Assembly: GCA_963981525.1 (NCBI GenBank)
Contig: CAXCDZ010000001.1
Coordinates: 1-64,000, forward strand
DNA: 64,000 nucleotides
Direction: 5' to 3'
Source of the DNA: CAXCDZ01 sp963981525
GTDB lineage: Bacteria; Patescibacteriota; Microgenomatia; UBA1400; UBA12108
Part shown: piece by piece, positions 51,772 through 60,750 of the stretch
Layout of the letters: each line of letters begins with the position of its first letter
Position numbering within the stretch: the first letter of the stretch is position 1
Notes under the pieces: model-generated
Seen by the model: only the letters and a program-made list of their open reading frames with translations
What the model was told of the DNA's origin: nothing
Databases searched by the model: none
Made by a program: the position numbers and the translations under genes

Positions 51772-53388
51772 CTATCTACCGCTAGTAATCGTGAAGGCGT
51801 TGGTGCCGTTTGGGAAATCAATCTTATCGAGAATCGGAGTATCAGCCCAAAAATCGTCACCTTTGCCGACGTAGAGAGTGCGAGACCCATCACTCCCTCC
51901 ATCCCACTCCATTTGCTTGAAGGTGTATTTACCAATTGAGTATTCCTCAAGCTGATCAACCCAAGGGAGACCAAGCAGCTGATAATCAAGGAGTTTTTTG
52001 CTATCTTCCTGAAAAATTCGTGGATCAAGCTGAGAATAAAAAGCAACAAAGACGTGTGGCTCGCCGTAGGCTTTGGTGAATATTATCTGATCATATGAGT
52101 CCTGGTGAGCGTCTACGTACTCAACTGCTTGGCTGTATCCTACTTGCCAGTCTCTCGCAAAAGCGCGAGGGTACCAGGCATAATAAAGGAAGAAAAAACT
52201 AAAAACTTCGATAGCGGCGAGAGCATAAAGCAGGTTGAGATATTTGAATTTGATTTTGATTAAGTGGGTCAGACCAAGCGCGGCAAGGATTTGCCAGGCT
52301 GGAAGAGTAAGGATGCTTCTGAGAACGTGATAGGGATCTTTGGTGAGCGCGGCTGGCACAAAGCCAAATACGATAAGCGCTATGGGGAGAGTGCGGGCAA
52401 GTCCTCTGTATTTCCCTAGCTGAGTGAGACCTACTATGAGAAGGAAGAACTCAAATAAGTAGATAACTCCCCTATATGGGAGACTATGTTGGGGGCGGAT
52501 GCTACTGGAACCTAGTAGAAAGTGGGGGGATAGATAAGAGGTCCAGTTGGAGAAGGACTTGGTTACCATGAAAGTATATTTGTTAAATACAACCTTATTA
52601 AGAGTGTCGGGGAGAGGGAAAGTATCCCGATAGTGATAAAACTCAGTAACTGCTTCGGCATCAGTTGTAATACCAACCTGCCCATACCTAGCACGTCCAT
52701 TACCTGTGGCAAAATCAATGATCATGGGAGTAGCCATTAGAGCAAGGGTTAGAAGAAAAATGAATATTTTGCGAGGTTTGACCTTCTTGTAGGAATATGT
52801 GAGAAGTACGCCAACTATAAGCGGTACCAGGAGCTTGGCACTATTGTAGGTGTACGGGGCAAGGCCAAAAAAGAGGGCTGAGCCCATGAGATGTTTCCAC
52901 CTACTACTATCGAGAGACAATAGATAGAGATAGATGCCTAATAGGAAGAATAGCAAAGAGACACCTGCCTCAAACCCAGGTCTCGAGAGCATAAGATGCC
53001 AGGGGGAAATAGTCAATAAAAAGGCTGCGATCAGACCTACCTTCTCATTGTATAAGTGCTTGGCCAACAGATAAGTGAGATAAATTACTCCAATTCCGGC
53101 AAGAGCGGCAGGGAGTCTAACTCCCCAAGCGTTGAGACCAAAGAGCTTGATAAAGGGAACTAGGAGATAGATATAGACCGGAGATTTCCATTCACCATAC
53201 GAGCGAAAGAAAAGGGGTAGGGAGTCTCCCCACTCATCCATTCCAGTTTCCATAATTGAGTAGGCGGAGTATCCCATCGAGACCTCATCCCAATTAAGAG
53301 CTGGTGGGACAGAGGACAAAAGAAACACGCGAGTCACAAAAGCCAACAGTAAAATCCAAAATAGTTTTGGTGGAATTATCTTGCCCAT
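51772..53388 (-). CDS. GT39 glycosyltransferase, PWH-SR-E subfamily
   Basis: Protein of 538 residues. DE at 34-35 (ALNWDEVSMGYSAYSI), METGMDEWGDSLPLFF, YGEWKSPVYIY and PWHLMLSRPGFE at 129-140. The spacing of DE to PWH (95-99 residues) is nearly identical in the four paralogues. About ten helices and an outer domain (about 405-538). It ends the eight-gene unit from 60729 and overlaps the GT2 upstream by 13 nt. Substrate unknown. Confidence 0.85.
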   Translation of the reverse strand: MGKIIPPKLFWILLLAFVTRVFLLSSVPPALNWDEVSMGYSAYSIMETGMDEWGDSLPLFFRSYGEWKSPVYIYLLVPFIKLFGLNAWGVRLPAALAGIGVIYLTYLLAKHLYNEKVGLIAAFLLTISPWHLMLSRPGFEAGVSLLFFLLGIYLYLLSLDSSRWKHLMGSALFFGLAPYTYNSAKLLVPLIVGVLLTYSYKKVKPRKIFIFLLTLALMATPMIIDFATGNGRARYGQVGITTDAEAVTEFYHYRDTFPLPDTLNKVVFNKYTFMVTKSFSNWTSYLSPHFLLGSSSIRPQHSLPYRGVIYLFEFFLLIVGLTQLGKYRGLARTLPIALIVFGFVPAALTKDPYHVLRSILTLPAWQILAALGLTHLIKIKFKYLNLLYALAAIEVFSFFFLYYAWYPRAFARDWQVGYSQAVEYVDAHQDSYDQIIFTKAYGEPHVFVAFYSQLDPRIFQEDSKKLLDYQLLGLPWVDQLEEYSIGKYTFKQMEWDGGSDGSRTLYVGKGDDFWADTPILDKIDFPNGTNAFTITSGR

Positions 53389-54290
53389 ACCTCTAGGATA
53401 TCACGATCAGAGACAATGGAGTTAGCTTGCTGTATGCGGCGCTTGCTGAGCGCTTCTGGCAACTTGAATAGTGCCTTGAGTAGTGGAAGAGGATACCTGT
53501 ATAGATAGTATGGGAGATAAAGGAGATGCTCTAAGAGCATTTTTTTGTCGGAGATGTTTTTCCAGATAAAGAGGAATTGATTGCGCTGCGCTGTGTCCAT
53601 CACAAACTTCTTGGTGAAGTTGCTTGCGATCACACTCTTTTGGTGATCGTGCACACAATGACACTCAGGTGCCCAGAGAACTTTCCACCCTCTCTTCCAT
53701 GCAGAGTAGCCTAGATCCGTGTCTTCCCAGTAAAAAGGCTTATAAAGAGTGTTCATGCCACCTAATTGATTCCATTTCTTTTTGTCAAAAGCTGCCTGAC
53801 CACCTGAGGCCCACAAGCTAGAATTGACAGAGTGAGAGTTGGCTTTGGTAGGCTTGACCTTGAAGTGATGGAAGAGACCCTTGTTCCATTCCCCTCCCAT
53901 CCAGGCTTCGCCTGAGTTAAAACCAACTGAAAAAACATCCTTGTCATCAAAAATATCTAGGCATTTCTCAAAGCAGTCCACGCTGGGTCTGACATCTGTA
54001 TTAAGGAGCATGATGAGATCTCCCTTGGCAAGGTTAACCCCTTTGTTAACGTTGGCGGAGAAACCGAGATTCTTGTTGTGGTTGTAGGCTCTGATCTTCC
54101 CTCGCTTTTGCTCTGACTGCATAAACCCCCATGAGTCGTCGTGTTGACTATTGTCGTCAACTATGACGATCTCGGCTCCTACACGGGCAGCGGCTTTGTA
54201 GACATACGGCAGATTTTGCTTCATCTGAGTCTCGCTGTTCCAACTGGGGATCACGACGCTGACTTTGACTTTGCTTTTGTTTATCTTCAT
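53376..54290 (-). CDS. GT2 glycosyltransferase
   Basis: Protein of 304 residues from ATG 54290 (MKINKSKVKVSVVIPSW). GT-A elements: IVIVDDNSQHDDSW, NLGFSANVNKGVNLAKGD, MLLNTDVRP (metal-site NTD), and GGMNTLYKPFYWEDTDLGYSAWKRG with the late ED pair. The C-terminal 60 residues are basic and hydrophobic, suggesting membrane association. Gap of 4 nt from the upstream GT-C stop. Confidence 0.87.
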   Translation of the reverse strand: MKINKSKVKVSVVIPSWNSETQMKQNLPYVYKAAARVGAEIVIVDDNSQHDDSWGFMQSEQKRGKIRAYNHNKNLGFSANVNKGVNLAKGDLIMLLNTDVRPSVDCFEKCLDIFDDKDVFSVGFNSGEAWMGGEWNKGLFHHFKVKPTKANSHSVNSSLWASGGQAAFDKKKWNQLGGMNTLYKPFYWEDTDLGYSAWKRGWKVLWAPECHCVHDHQKSVIASNFTKKFVMDTAQRNQFLFIWKNISDKKMLLEHLLYLPYYLYRYPLPLLKALFKLPEALSKRRIQQANSIVSDRDILEVWAR

Positions 54291-54294
54291 CTGC

Positions 54295-55653
54295 TTATTG
54301 TATACCAAAAATAGTTACTCTTAGGCCACCAAAAACTTGCTCTCCAAGCTTGTCAGTACGATCAAGAAGAACTGCTATCTTATCTGACTCGGTTACTACC
54401 ACGATCACTGGCGCCTCGTCTTGCATGCTGACTCCATGTGTTTTGAGAAGATAACCAATGCCATCACGCCTTCCTGGAGGTGCTTCTAATCTGAGGTTGA
54501 TGATATCACCGTATCCAACTATGTAACTAGCAATATCCTGTTTGACTCGCAAGCTAAATGGTTCTGTAATGATAGCTCGCTCATTGAGATTGCTAACTAT
54601 GATGAAGGCGATCAGGAGTGATATAAATATTTTTTTGGGTATAGTCTGCGCGCTCAACCTGGTAACCAAGAGCAATATTAGCGGGATGAACATGGGAAGG
54701 AAATAGTATTCGGCAAAACCTAGATCTCGATAGATGATAAGCATAAAAGGAACAAAGACAAGGATAGATGCACATAGCTTGGTTAGTGAAGATGCTTTTG
54801 TTACTAAAAGTGAAGAAAGTGCAATTACCAAGGATGCGATTCCTAGATAATTAACTCTAGAGCCAACTAGTAACTCTGAGAGAGTGTAGTCAAGTTTTGT
54901 AAGAAGAGTGGTTACAAAAATTAGGAGCTCGGCATGACCTGTACCACCACTAAGAAAGCTTATTAATAAGTGAGTATTGAGAAAACCATGCCTGAGATCA
55001 AATAGAAGAAGGGGTGTAAGGGGGAGAAAGAGGAAAAAGAGGGATAGTAATTTTTGTTTGTTTGTAAGGCTAAAGAAATATTTCGCCCTAGAGAGAACTA
55101 ATAATCCTGCAACTCCAACGATAGAGAGATGAATGTGAGTTGAGAATCCCGCCACAAGGAAGAAAAGATATTTGTACCAAGACTTGTGATCTATATTATC
55201 CCAAAGAATAATCATGGTAATCATCCAAAGACTGAGAAGAGATACGTTCCATGGGACATGTGCGAGCTTGATGAGATAGGGAGAGATCATCCAGATTGTG
55301 CTACCAAGAATACCCTGCAATCTACTGCGTTTGGCAAGATATAAGTAGGTGATGAGACCAACGGAAACGTCAAGAATTAGTGATAAGATCGCAAGTCCAA
55401 GAGGATTACCGCTACCAAGAGCTAAGGCTACTGATCCAAGATAATAATAGAGTGGCCCTAGGAAAAAACTACCCTCCCCTCTCACAACTGGACCAATGAG
55501 AGTTGGTTTGCCACCTATAATGTCAGACATGACTCCGACGTCGCGTGCTTGATCCCACTCAAAAGTGGTAAGACCTGATAGATTGCTGCTGCGTAAATAG
55601 ATGCCCAGAACAGCGAGGAGGATTATTGAGAGATACTTAATAATATTTTTCAT
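54295..55653 (-). CDS. GT-C membrane glycosyltransferase
   Basis: Protein of 452 residues with about eleven helices. The first outer loop is LTTFEWDQARDVGVMSD, where the second acidic residue of the usual DE is Gln, then GEGSFFLGPLYYYLGS, matching a GT39-like subfamily with a DQAR motif. The short outer C-terminus ends in LGGxxVTIFGI-type beta strands. Coupled to the GT4 gene by ATGA. Family-level call only. Confidence 0.75.
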   Translation of the reverse strand: MKNIIKYLSIILLAVLGIYLRSSNLSGLTTFEWDQARDVGVMSDIIGGKPTLIGPVVRGEGSFFLGPLYYYLGSVALALGSGNPLGLAILSLILDVSVGLITYLYLAKRSRLQGILGSTIWMISPYLIKLAHVPWNVSLLSLWMITMIILWDNIDHKSWYKYLFFLVAGFSTHIHLSIVGVAGLLVLSRAKYFFSLTNKQKLLSLFFLFLPLTPLLLFDLRHGFLNTHLLISFLSGGTGHAELLIFVTTLLTKLDYTLSELLVGSRVNYLGIASLVIALSSLLVTKASSLTKLCASILVFVPFMLIIYRDLGFAEYYFLPMFIPLILLLVTRLSAQTIPKKIFISLLIAFIIVSNLNERAIITEPFSLRVKQDIASYIVGYGDIINLRLEAPPGRRDGIGYLLKTHGVSMQDEAPVIVVVTESDKIAVLLDRTDKLGEQVFGGLRVTIFGIQ

Positions 55654-56693
55654 GATATGAGTTCTATTAGATTTTTTCCAAAATGTTTCTTGCTAAACCT
55701 CTTGACATCCATCTGGGAGGCAATGTTCTGATAACTCAAGAGACTAGCCACAACCTTAGTTGTTAGCTCCACTAGATTATCTAAACTATACCAGTGCAAA
55801 CCCTGGTCACTAACCACCTCATTCTGACCCCCTTTGGGGATTACTAGAGGAACGCAGCCGGCAGTGATTGCCTCGGCTGTGGTGATCCCAAAATGTTCGA
55901 CTAGGTCTGGATTCTTGTTTTGATCAACTTGGTAACCTGCCCCGTGCCAGAATATACTTGCCTTACCATACAACTCAGACAAGTCAGAGTAGGATAGGTT
56001 GGGATAAAAATCTATGGGCAAGTCCCCGGCACTCTCTTGGAGCTTTGCGAGCCAAGTATCATCACTTGATCCTCCAGCGAGTGCAAGTCGCCAGCCATCT
56101 AGCAGAGGACTGAGCTTGGCAAAGGCTTGAATCAGGATATCCTGCTTCTTAATGTTAACCGTTGGTTCGAATCTACCAACTGAGAGAATGAGTTTTTCTT
56201 TTGCCCTAGTCTTAATTGGTGTGACTGGAGGATAGATAACAAGTGAGTTGGTACGATATTCCTGGTCGATCACTGACTTGGTAAAGTTGGAGTTGACGAT
56301 GATTCTGTTAACTCGCTTGAGCTTGAGTTGGGTTGCAAACTTACCTCCCCCGACATTATGGAAAGGTACCTGCATGTGAATGATGTTTGCCTTGGCTCCC
56401 AAAAGTGGGATGCTCCCATCGGAAAGATAGAGTACGAGATCATATTCGCGGGTTGCCTTGAACATTGCAAGAGGGCTGCCTTGTGAATAAAGTGGCATGA
56501 TACTAGTATCTAATTGAGGGTTCTTGAGCTTGATATCCAGCAAGTTAGTGAGTTTGCTAATCTGCTCAAGATTGTCCCATGCGAAATGTAGTTCGTAGCC
56601 TGCGCTTTCGATGACTGAAGCGGCTTCGAGCATATATCTCTCCCCTCCCCCGAGATGATCTAGGTACGGGGTGACGATGAGAGCTCGCTTCAC
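55650..56693 (-). CDS. GT4 glycosyltransferase (ALG11-like)
   Basis: Protein of 347 residues. VTPYLDHLGGGERYMLEAAS has the GGGE acceptor loop; SVGRFEPTVNIKKQDILIQA, FWHGAGYQVDQNKNPDLVEHFGITTAEAITAG and VVIPKGGQNEVV-like C-terminal segments resemble ALG11-type mannosyltransferases (EHFGITTAEA is the Ex7E motif). It would act in the cytoplasm on a lipid-linked chain. Both junctions are ATGA overlaps. Confidence 0.86.
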   Translation of the reverse strand: MKRALIVTPYLDHLGGGERYMLEAASVIESAGYELHFAWDNLEQISKLTNLLDIKLKNPQLDTSIMPLYSQGSPLAMFKATREYDLVLYLSDGSIPLLGAKANIIHMQVPFHNVGGGKFATQLKLKRVNRIIVNSNFTKSVIDQEYRTNSLVIYPPVTPIKTRAKEKLILSVGRFEPTVNIKKQDILIQAFAKLSPLLDGWRLALAGGSSDDTWLAKLQESAGDLPIDFYPNLSYSDLSELYGKASIFWHGAGYQVDQNKNPDLVEHFGITTAEAITAGCVPLVIPKGGQNEVVSDQGLHWYSLDNLVELTTKVVASLLSYQNIASQMDVKRFSKKHFGKNLIELIS

Positions 56694-57511
56694 CTTTGTC
56701 CTTGCTGTTTCTCAAATAATCCTTCGGCATGCTCTGGATTTTCGGGATGCTGTTGCATCTCGAATAACTTTGCGTAGCTCATAAAGACCGAGAAACCCTG
56801 GTAAATACTCTGGATCAGGCCGATCTTGCCGTCAAGTAGTCCTGCTTTGAATATGCCTCGCCTCACCATCTCCATCTTGAGTTTGCGCAGAAGAGTGAGT
56901 GAAGTAACTGGTGCCATTTCTCCGTCATAATACTGCTCTGCTTCTTTGTCGGTATACCTGTCAGTTTTGTTGACGATGTACTCCAATGATTGATCCTTGT
57001 GATGCTCCATATGATTCCTGAGTTGACCTAACTCACCTCGGAATGTTGGGGTAGAGTGGATGTCGGTGGGCCAATCCAAGAAATCGGCCTTGCGAAATAA
57101 CCTAACCACGTAGTCAGTGCCCCATCCCCCATATTTAAGTGGGTATCCAAGAGAGAAGTTGAGACGAGGAAGCTTGTAAGCTGGTGAAGGAGAAGGTGAC
57201 TTGATAATTGCGACAATCTCACCCTGCAGTTGAGGAGTAATAACTTCGTCAAAATCCATAATGAGAACCCAGTCGCCCTTGGCATCACGTACCTGCTGGG
57301 CACGAATCTCTTCGACAACGCGAGAGGCTGGACGAGCGATAAAGATTAGATTGAGATTGTAGTTTTTTGCAAGCTGAAGCAGACCTCTATCCTCTTTCAT
57401 CTCCATCGCATAAACAGTGATGTTGTCGGCAAAAGAAATGCTCTTAAGCAGATTCTCAAAGGTATCTAGATTATCTTCTGGGGCAATCTGAGTAATGGCT
57501 GAGAGTGTCAT
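56690..57511 (-). CDS. GT2 glycosyltransferase
   Basis: Protein of 273 residues. The nucleotide-binding loop is VYAMEMKEDRG rather than VDDGS, so the N-terminus is divergent, but WVLIMDFDEVITPQLQGEI (metal-site DFDE), PRLNFSLGYPLKYGGWGTDYVVRLFRKADF and HSTPTFRG place it with the WaaE-like GT2 enzymes at 50913 and 59836. The C-terminus is Gln-rich. ATGA overlaps at both ends. Confidence 0.8.
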   Translation of the reverse strand: MTLSAITQIAPEDNLDTFENLLKSISFADNITVYAMEMKEDRGLLQLAKNYNLNLIFIARPASRVVEEIRAQQVRDAKGDWVLIMDFDEVITPQLQGEIVAIIKSPSPSPAYKLPRLNFSLGYPLKYGGWGTDYVVRLFRKADFLDWPTDIHSTPTFRGELGQLRNHMEHHKDQSLEYIVNKTDRYTDKEAEQYYDGEMAPVTSLTLLRKLKMEMVRRGIFKAGLLDGKIGLIQSIYQGFSVFMSYAKLFEMQQHPENPEHAEGLFEKQQGQR

Positions 57512-58947
57512 TTTGCCTCTTTCTTGACCCCGAGATAATCACCTGACTCAGATACAATCTGATACTCAGGATCTAATAATGAGAGATCATCGCGAACTAG
57601 CATGATGACACCATCTGGATGATCATTGAGATAAGCTTGGAAGTAATCGGTGTTGTAGAAGAAGATGACCTGATTCTGATAGTAATAGAGCGTAGAGGGC
57701 GAACCTCCATAGCGAAAGCTCGAGCTTATTCTCTGAGATTCGGGCAAGATGGCCTCGGCAACGCGCTCCGAAGGAGAGACCAAGACAACGAGTGGGTCAC
57801 TACTTATTGTGGAGAGAGCCCGGACTACTGTCAGTTGATTGGTGGTGGTGGGGGTAGAGCGAGGATAATCAACATATCGATAAGCAGAGAGAAGGGACTG
57901 GGCGAAAATACCGATTGCTAGAATAGCTATAACTTTTCTCGCTTGTTTTGAGTTGGCAAAATAGGTAATAGCATATCCACAGAGCAAGCTGACCGCTGGA
58001 TAGACTGGAAGAATATACCAGAACAATCTCGTGCGTGCGAGCGTAAAAACAAGGATGGGAATGATCAGCCACCAGAGAACTAGGAGATCCTGAGCACTGC
58101 GTGAGCGAAGATATTGGCATAAGACAAAATATCCCCCCAGAATGGCAACTAGGATAACTCCTATCCCAAGATTCTCGTAGAGAAAATTGAGATAGTAATA
58201 CCTACTCTCGAGATGAAACTCGATTGGATTGGTAACGCGTGCCACAACCTGTTCCAGGAAGTACGGGGAGATAAAGTCGTTTCGATATTTGAGATAGGAG
58301 TAGAGATGCCATGGAATCAAGAGGAGAGAAGTCAGAATAGCCGAGCTTGTGAGATATTTTTTACCTTTTGTTAGGAGAAGTGGCAAAGAAATAAGGACTG
58401 CGAGCAAACCAGCAACCCCCTTGAACCAAATGCTAAATGAAATAGTGAGAGCAAGAAAAATTGGTGAAAGATCAAAAAGGAGCACTACGCAAGTAGAGAC
58501 AATACCCAAGAGAAGCGGCATATCGGTATTGAGTGCGCGAGATCGATCCAGAAACAAACCAAGTGTCCCCAAGATGCCAGCTGAGATCAAACCCATAATC
58601 CAAGAAGAGAGTTTTTTGCCTATCAAGTAAATGCCATAGAGAGTGAGGGCGGCAAAAATAGGCATGGCGAATCTAGCGCCAAACTCCCCTCCAAAAAATG
58701 TCAGGCCGAGACCGGCTACCCAGGAAATACCGGGGGGCTTTTCGAACCAAAGGTTACTATTGTAGGAATTGGTCCAGATATTACCATAATCTATTAGCTC
58801 TCTCCCGAGTTGACCATAGATTGCTTCGTCCCAGTCATAGAGAGGATCTCTCCCTAAGCGCAAAAACAGAAGCAAACCAAAGAGAACAAAGAGTAGTGGT
58901 AGGATTTTATTTAGCCATTTTGGCTGAGATTGCAAAGATTTTGTCAT
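57508..58947 (-). CDS. ArnT-like GT39 (GT83) membrane glycosyltransferase
   Basis: Protein of 479 residues from ATG 58947. DPLYDWDEAIYGQLGRELID and NLWFEKPPGISWVAGLG are the ArnT/PMT first-loop and PPG motifs; GARFAMPIFAALTLYGIYLIG follows. About twelve helices with a short outer tail (about 385-479). ArnT proteins transfer sugars from undecaprenyl phosphate to lipid A, but here another acceptor is likely. It overlaps the GT2 gene upstream by 41 nt, the longest overlap here. Confidence 0.87.
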   Translation of the reverse strand: MTKSLQSQPKWLNKILPLLFVLFGLLLFLRLGRDPLYDWDEAIYGQLGRELIDYGNIWTNSYNSNLWFEKPPGISWVAGLGLTFFGGEFGARFAMPIFAALTLYGIYLIGKKLSSWIMGLISAGILGTLGLFLDRSRALNTDMPLLLGIVSTCVVLLFDLSPIFLALTISFSIWFKGVAGLLAVLISLPLLLTKGKKYLTSSAILTSLLLIPWHLYSYLKYRNDFISPYFLEQVVARVTNPIEFHLESRYYYLNFLYENLGIGVILVAILGGYFVLCQYLRSRSAQDLLVLWWLIIPILVFTLARTRLFWYILPVYPAVSLLCGYAITYFANSKQARKVIAILAIGIFAQSLLSAYRYVDYPRSTPTTTNQLTVVRALSTISSDPLVVLVSPSERVAEAILPESQRISSSFRYGGSPSTLYYYQNQVIFFYNTDYFQAYLNDHPDGVIMLVRDDLSLLDPEYQIVSESGDYLGVKKEAK

Positions 58948-59839
58948 TCTTGTTCCCAAAGTTGTTTGTTAAGAAATCTAAAAATGCAGCGCGTCTGATT
59001 GGACTACTCCAGTTGCGGAAAATAGCTTCTCGAAATAGAGCGAACTGGAGCCTAAGAGAGCCATATCGTTTGCCTATCATGAAGCGATTGCGAGTGATGT
59101 AGTAATCAACTAGTGGACTACCAGAAACAGTGGTTGAAGAGTTTCGGTGGTAAACCATGAGCTTGGGGTTGTATTTAACTTCAATCCCGGCCTTAGCTGC
59201 TTTGAGACAGTAATCTGAGTCCTCAAGATATAGAAAGAAAGGCTCGTCCAACATGCCAATCTTCTTAAACACTTTCCTGGGAACTGCAATGTAGCATCCA
59301 GTAATGAACTCAACATCCAGCTCTTTGTCATGTTGACCTTTGTCTACCTCATCGACTCCGAAGTGGCGGGCTATAGCCATGCCCCAGTCCATGTAACCAC
59401 CGGCATACCAGATGACGTCTCCCCTACCTTTTTGTTTATCATGATACTCATACCCCTTGGCGTAGTAGATCTTGGCACCTGCGATGCGATTTTTGCCATC
59501 CACGTACCTGAAAGCTCGGTAGAATAGATTGGGGTCAACCTCGGTGTCATTATTGAGAATGTGCACTACCTTGGCACCCATTCTCAAGGCCTTCTTGATT
59601 CCGATATTGTTACCAACTGAGAAGCCCACATTGCCACCTGCATCAATTAGATCGAGGTCGGGGAACCTTTTTTTGAGCTGGGGAATCGAGTCGTTGCCAG
59701 AACCGTTATCGACGACAATGATGTGAGGCTTGTCCTTAGAATTGTTGATTGAGTTGATGGCGACTTCTGTGTCTTCCCACTTCTTGTAGTTGATCATCAC
59801 AACTGCGTGTTTGATCTTGCTTCTCTTCTTTTTTTTCAT
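58907..59839 (-). CDS. GT2 glycosyltransferase
   Basis: Protein of 310 residues with a basic N-terminus (MKKKKRSKIKHAVV). MINYKKWEDTEVAINSI, IIVVDNGSGNDSIPQL, NVGFSVGNNIGIKKAL, ILNNDTEVDPN (metal-site NDT) and GMLDEPFFLYLEDSDYCLKA with the ED pair form a rhamnosyltransferase-like GT2. An insert around 145-180 (YEYHDKQKGRGDVIWYAGG) is seen in some relatives. Four-nt overlap with the upstream GT2. Confidence 0.88.
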   Translation of the reverse strand: MKKKKRSKIKHAVVMINYKKWEDTEVAINSINNSKDKPHIIVVDNGSGNDSIPQLKKRFPDLDLIDAGGNVGFSVGNNIGIKKALRMGAKVVHILNNDTEVDPNLFYRAFRYVDGKNRIAGAKIYYAKGYEYHDKQKGRGDVIWYAGGYMDWGMAIARHFGVDEVDKGQHDKELDVEFITGCYIAVPRKVFKKIGMLDEPFFLYLEDSDYCLKAAKAGIEVKYNPKLMVYHRNSSTTVSGSPLVDYYITRNRFMIGKRYGSLRLQFALFREAIFRNWSSPIRRAAFLDFLTNNFGNKNDKIFAISAKMAK

Positions 59840-60729
59840 ATTACCTTTCTGATTATTTTGTCTTTGAGACTCGACTTACCTATCTTACTTGTCCAGTGAA
59901 GAGACTCTTTGTAGCCATGACGGAAAAACTCCTTAGGATGACTGACTAACTCATTCTCACTTGCGAGACTCTTGTACTGATTCTTTTCCCAGTAGAAGAA
60001 GAGAACAAGATAATAATAGATTAACTGTAAAAATGCCAAGACAAATCCATGCATCCCATCCTTGTATCCCTGGTCAAAAAAGAAACGAGAGACGAACTCA
60101 GAAACTGATCTTTTCATTGTATGCTGGAGAGTGATTGGTTTGCCCTGGGTTATGGCATCACTGGCTTCTGACTCTGCGTAACGAAAACTCCTATTGAGAT
60201 AGTCTGAAATGCTGGTGTAGTTCTCGTGGATGAGGGCGTACTTCTCTTTTGGCTCGAGTTCTAGAATATCCCCTTTGACATCTGGTTTGGCGTGGATGTA
60301 TTTGGGCCAACTGACTTTGCTTTTTTGGACAAACCGGATCTGATGATCTGGCCACCAACGACTATGTTTGATCCATTTGCCAAAAACAAAGTTCTTGCGA
60401 GGGATCTCAACTCCTGCATACTCACCATCTTTGGCAACTTGCTGGAGAATGGTTTGGAGAGACTGGGTGAGTTGCTCATCAGGGTCAATCACGAGAACAT
60501 AGTCGTGCGCGGCGTACTTGAGTGAAGATTGCCTAATCTCTTCGACTATCTCTACCCTCTTATGAGAGATGAGGTTGGCCTTGTGCTTTTTTATCACATC
60601 CTTTGTCTGATCATTACTCTCCAGATCCACTACTGTAATATCATCTGAGAATCCCTTGAGGGAAGTTAGGCAGCGATCTAGACTCTCCGCTTCATTATGG
60701 GTGACGATAATTACTGAGATATTAGACAT
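59836..60729 (-). CDS. GT2 glycosyltransferase (WaaE/KdtX-like)
   Basis: Protein of 297 residues. SVIIVTHNEAESLDRCLTS, ITVVDLESNDQTKDVI, YVLVIDPDEQLTQ (metal-site DPDE), IPRKNFVFGKWIKHSRWWPDHQIRFVQKS and IHAKPDVKGDI are typical of the WaaE group. A hydrophobic stretch near 230-245 suggests membrane contact. Heads the eight-gene unit. TAGAAT is 9 nt before ATG 60729, a little farther than the other leaderless starts. Confidence 0.87.
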   Translation of the reverse strand: MSNISVIIVTHNEAESLDRCLTSLKGFSDDITVVDLESNDQTKDVIKKHKANLISHKRVEIVEEIRQSSLKYAAHDYVLVIDPDEQLTQSLQTILQQVAKDGEYAGVEIPRKNFVFGKWIKHSRWWPDHQIRFVQKSKVSWPKYIHAKPDVKGDILELEPKEKYALIHENYTSISDYLNRSFRYAESEASDAITQGKPITLQHTMKRSVSEFVSRFFFDQGYKDGMHGFVLAFLQLIYYYLVLFFYWEKNQYKSLASENELVSHPKEFFRHGYKESLHWTSKIGKSSLKDKIIRKVI

Positions 60730-60744
60730 CGTGTAGTTATTCTA
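60730..60744 (-). promoter_or_regulatory. -10 element of the 60729-51772 unit
   Basis: TAGAAT at 60739-60744, 9 nt before ATG 60729, giving a leader of about two or three nt. It lies in the 21-nt gap after flippase 2. Confidence 0.4.
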
Positions 60745-60750
60745 CCAGAG

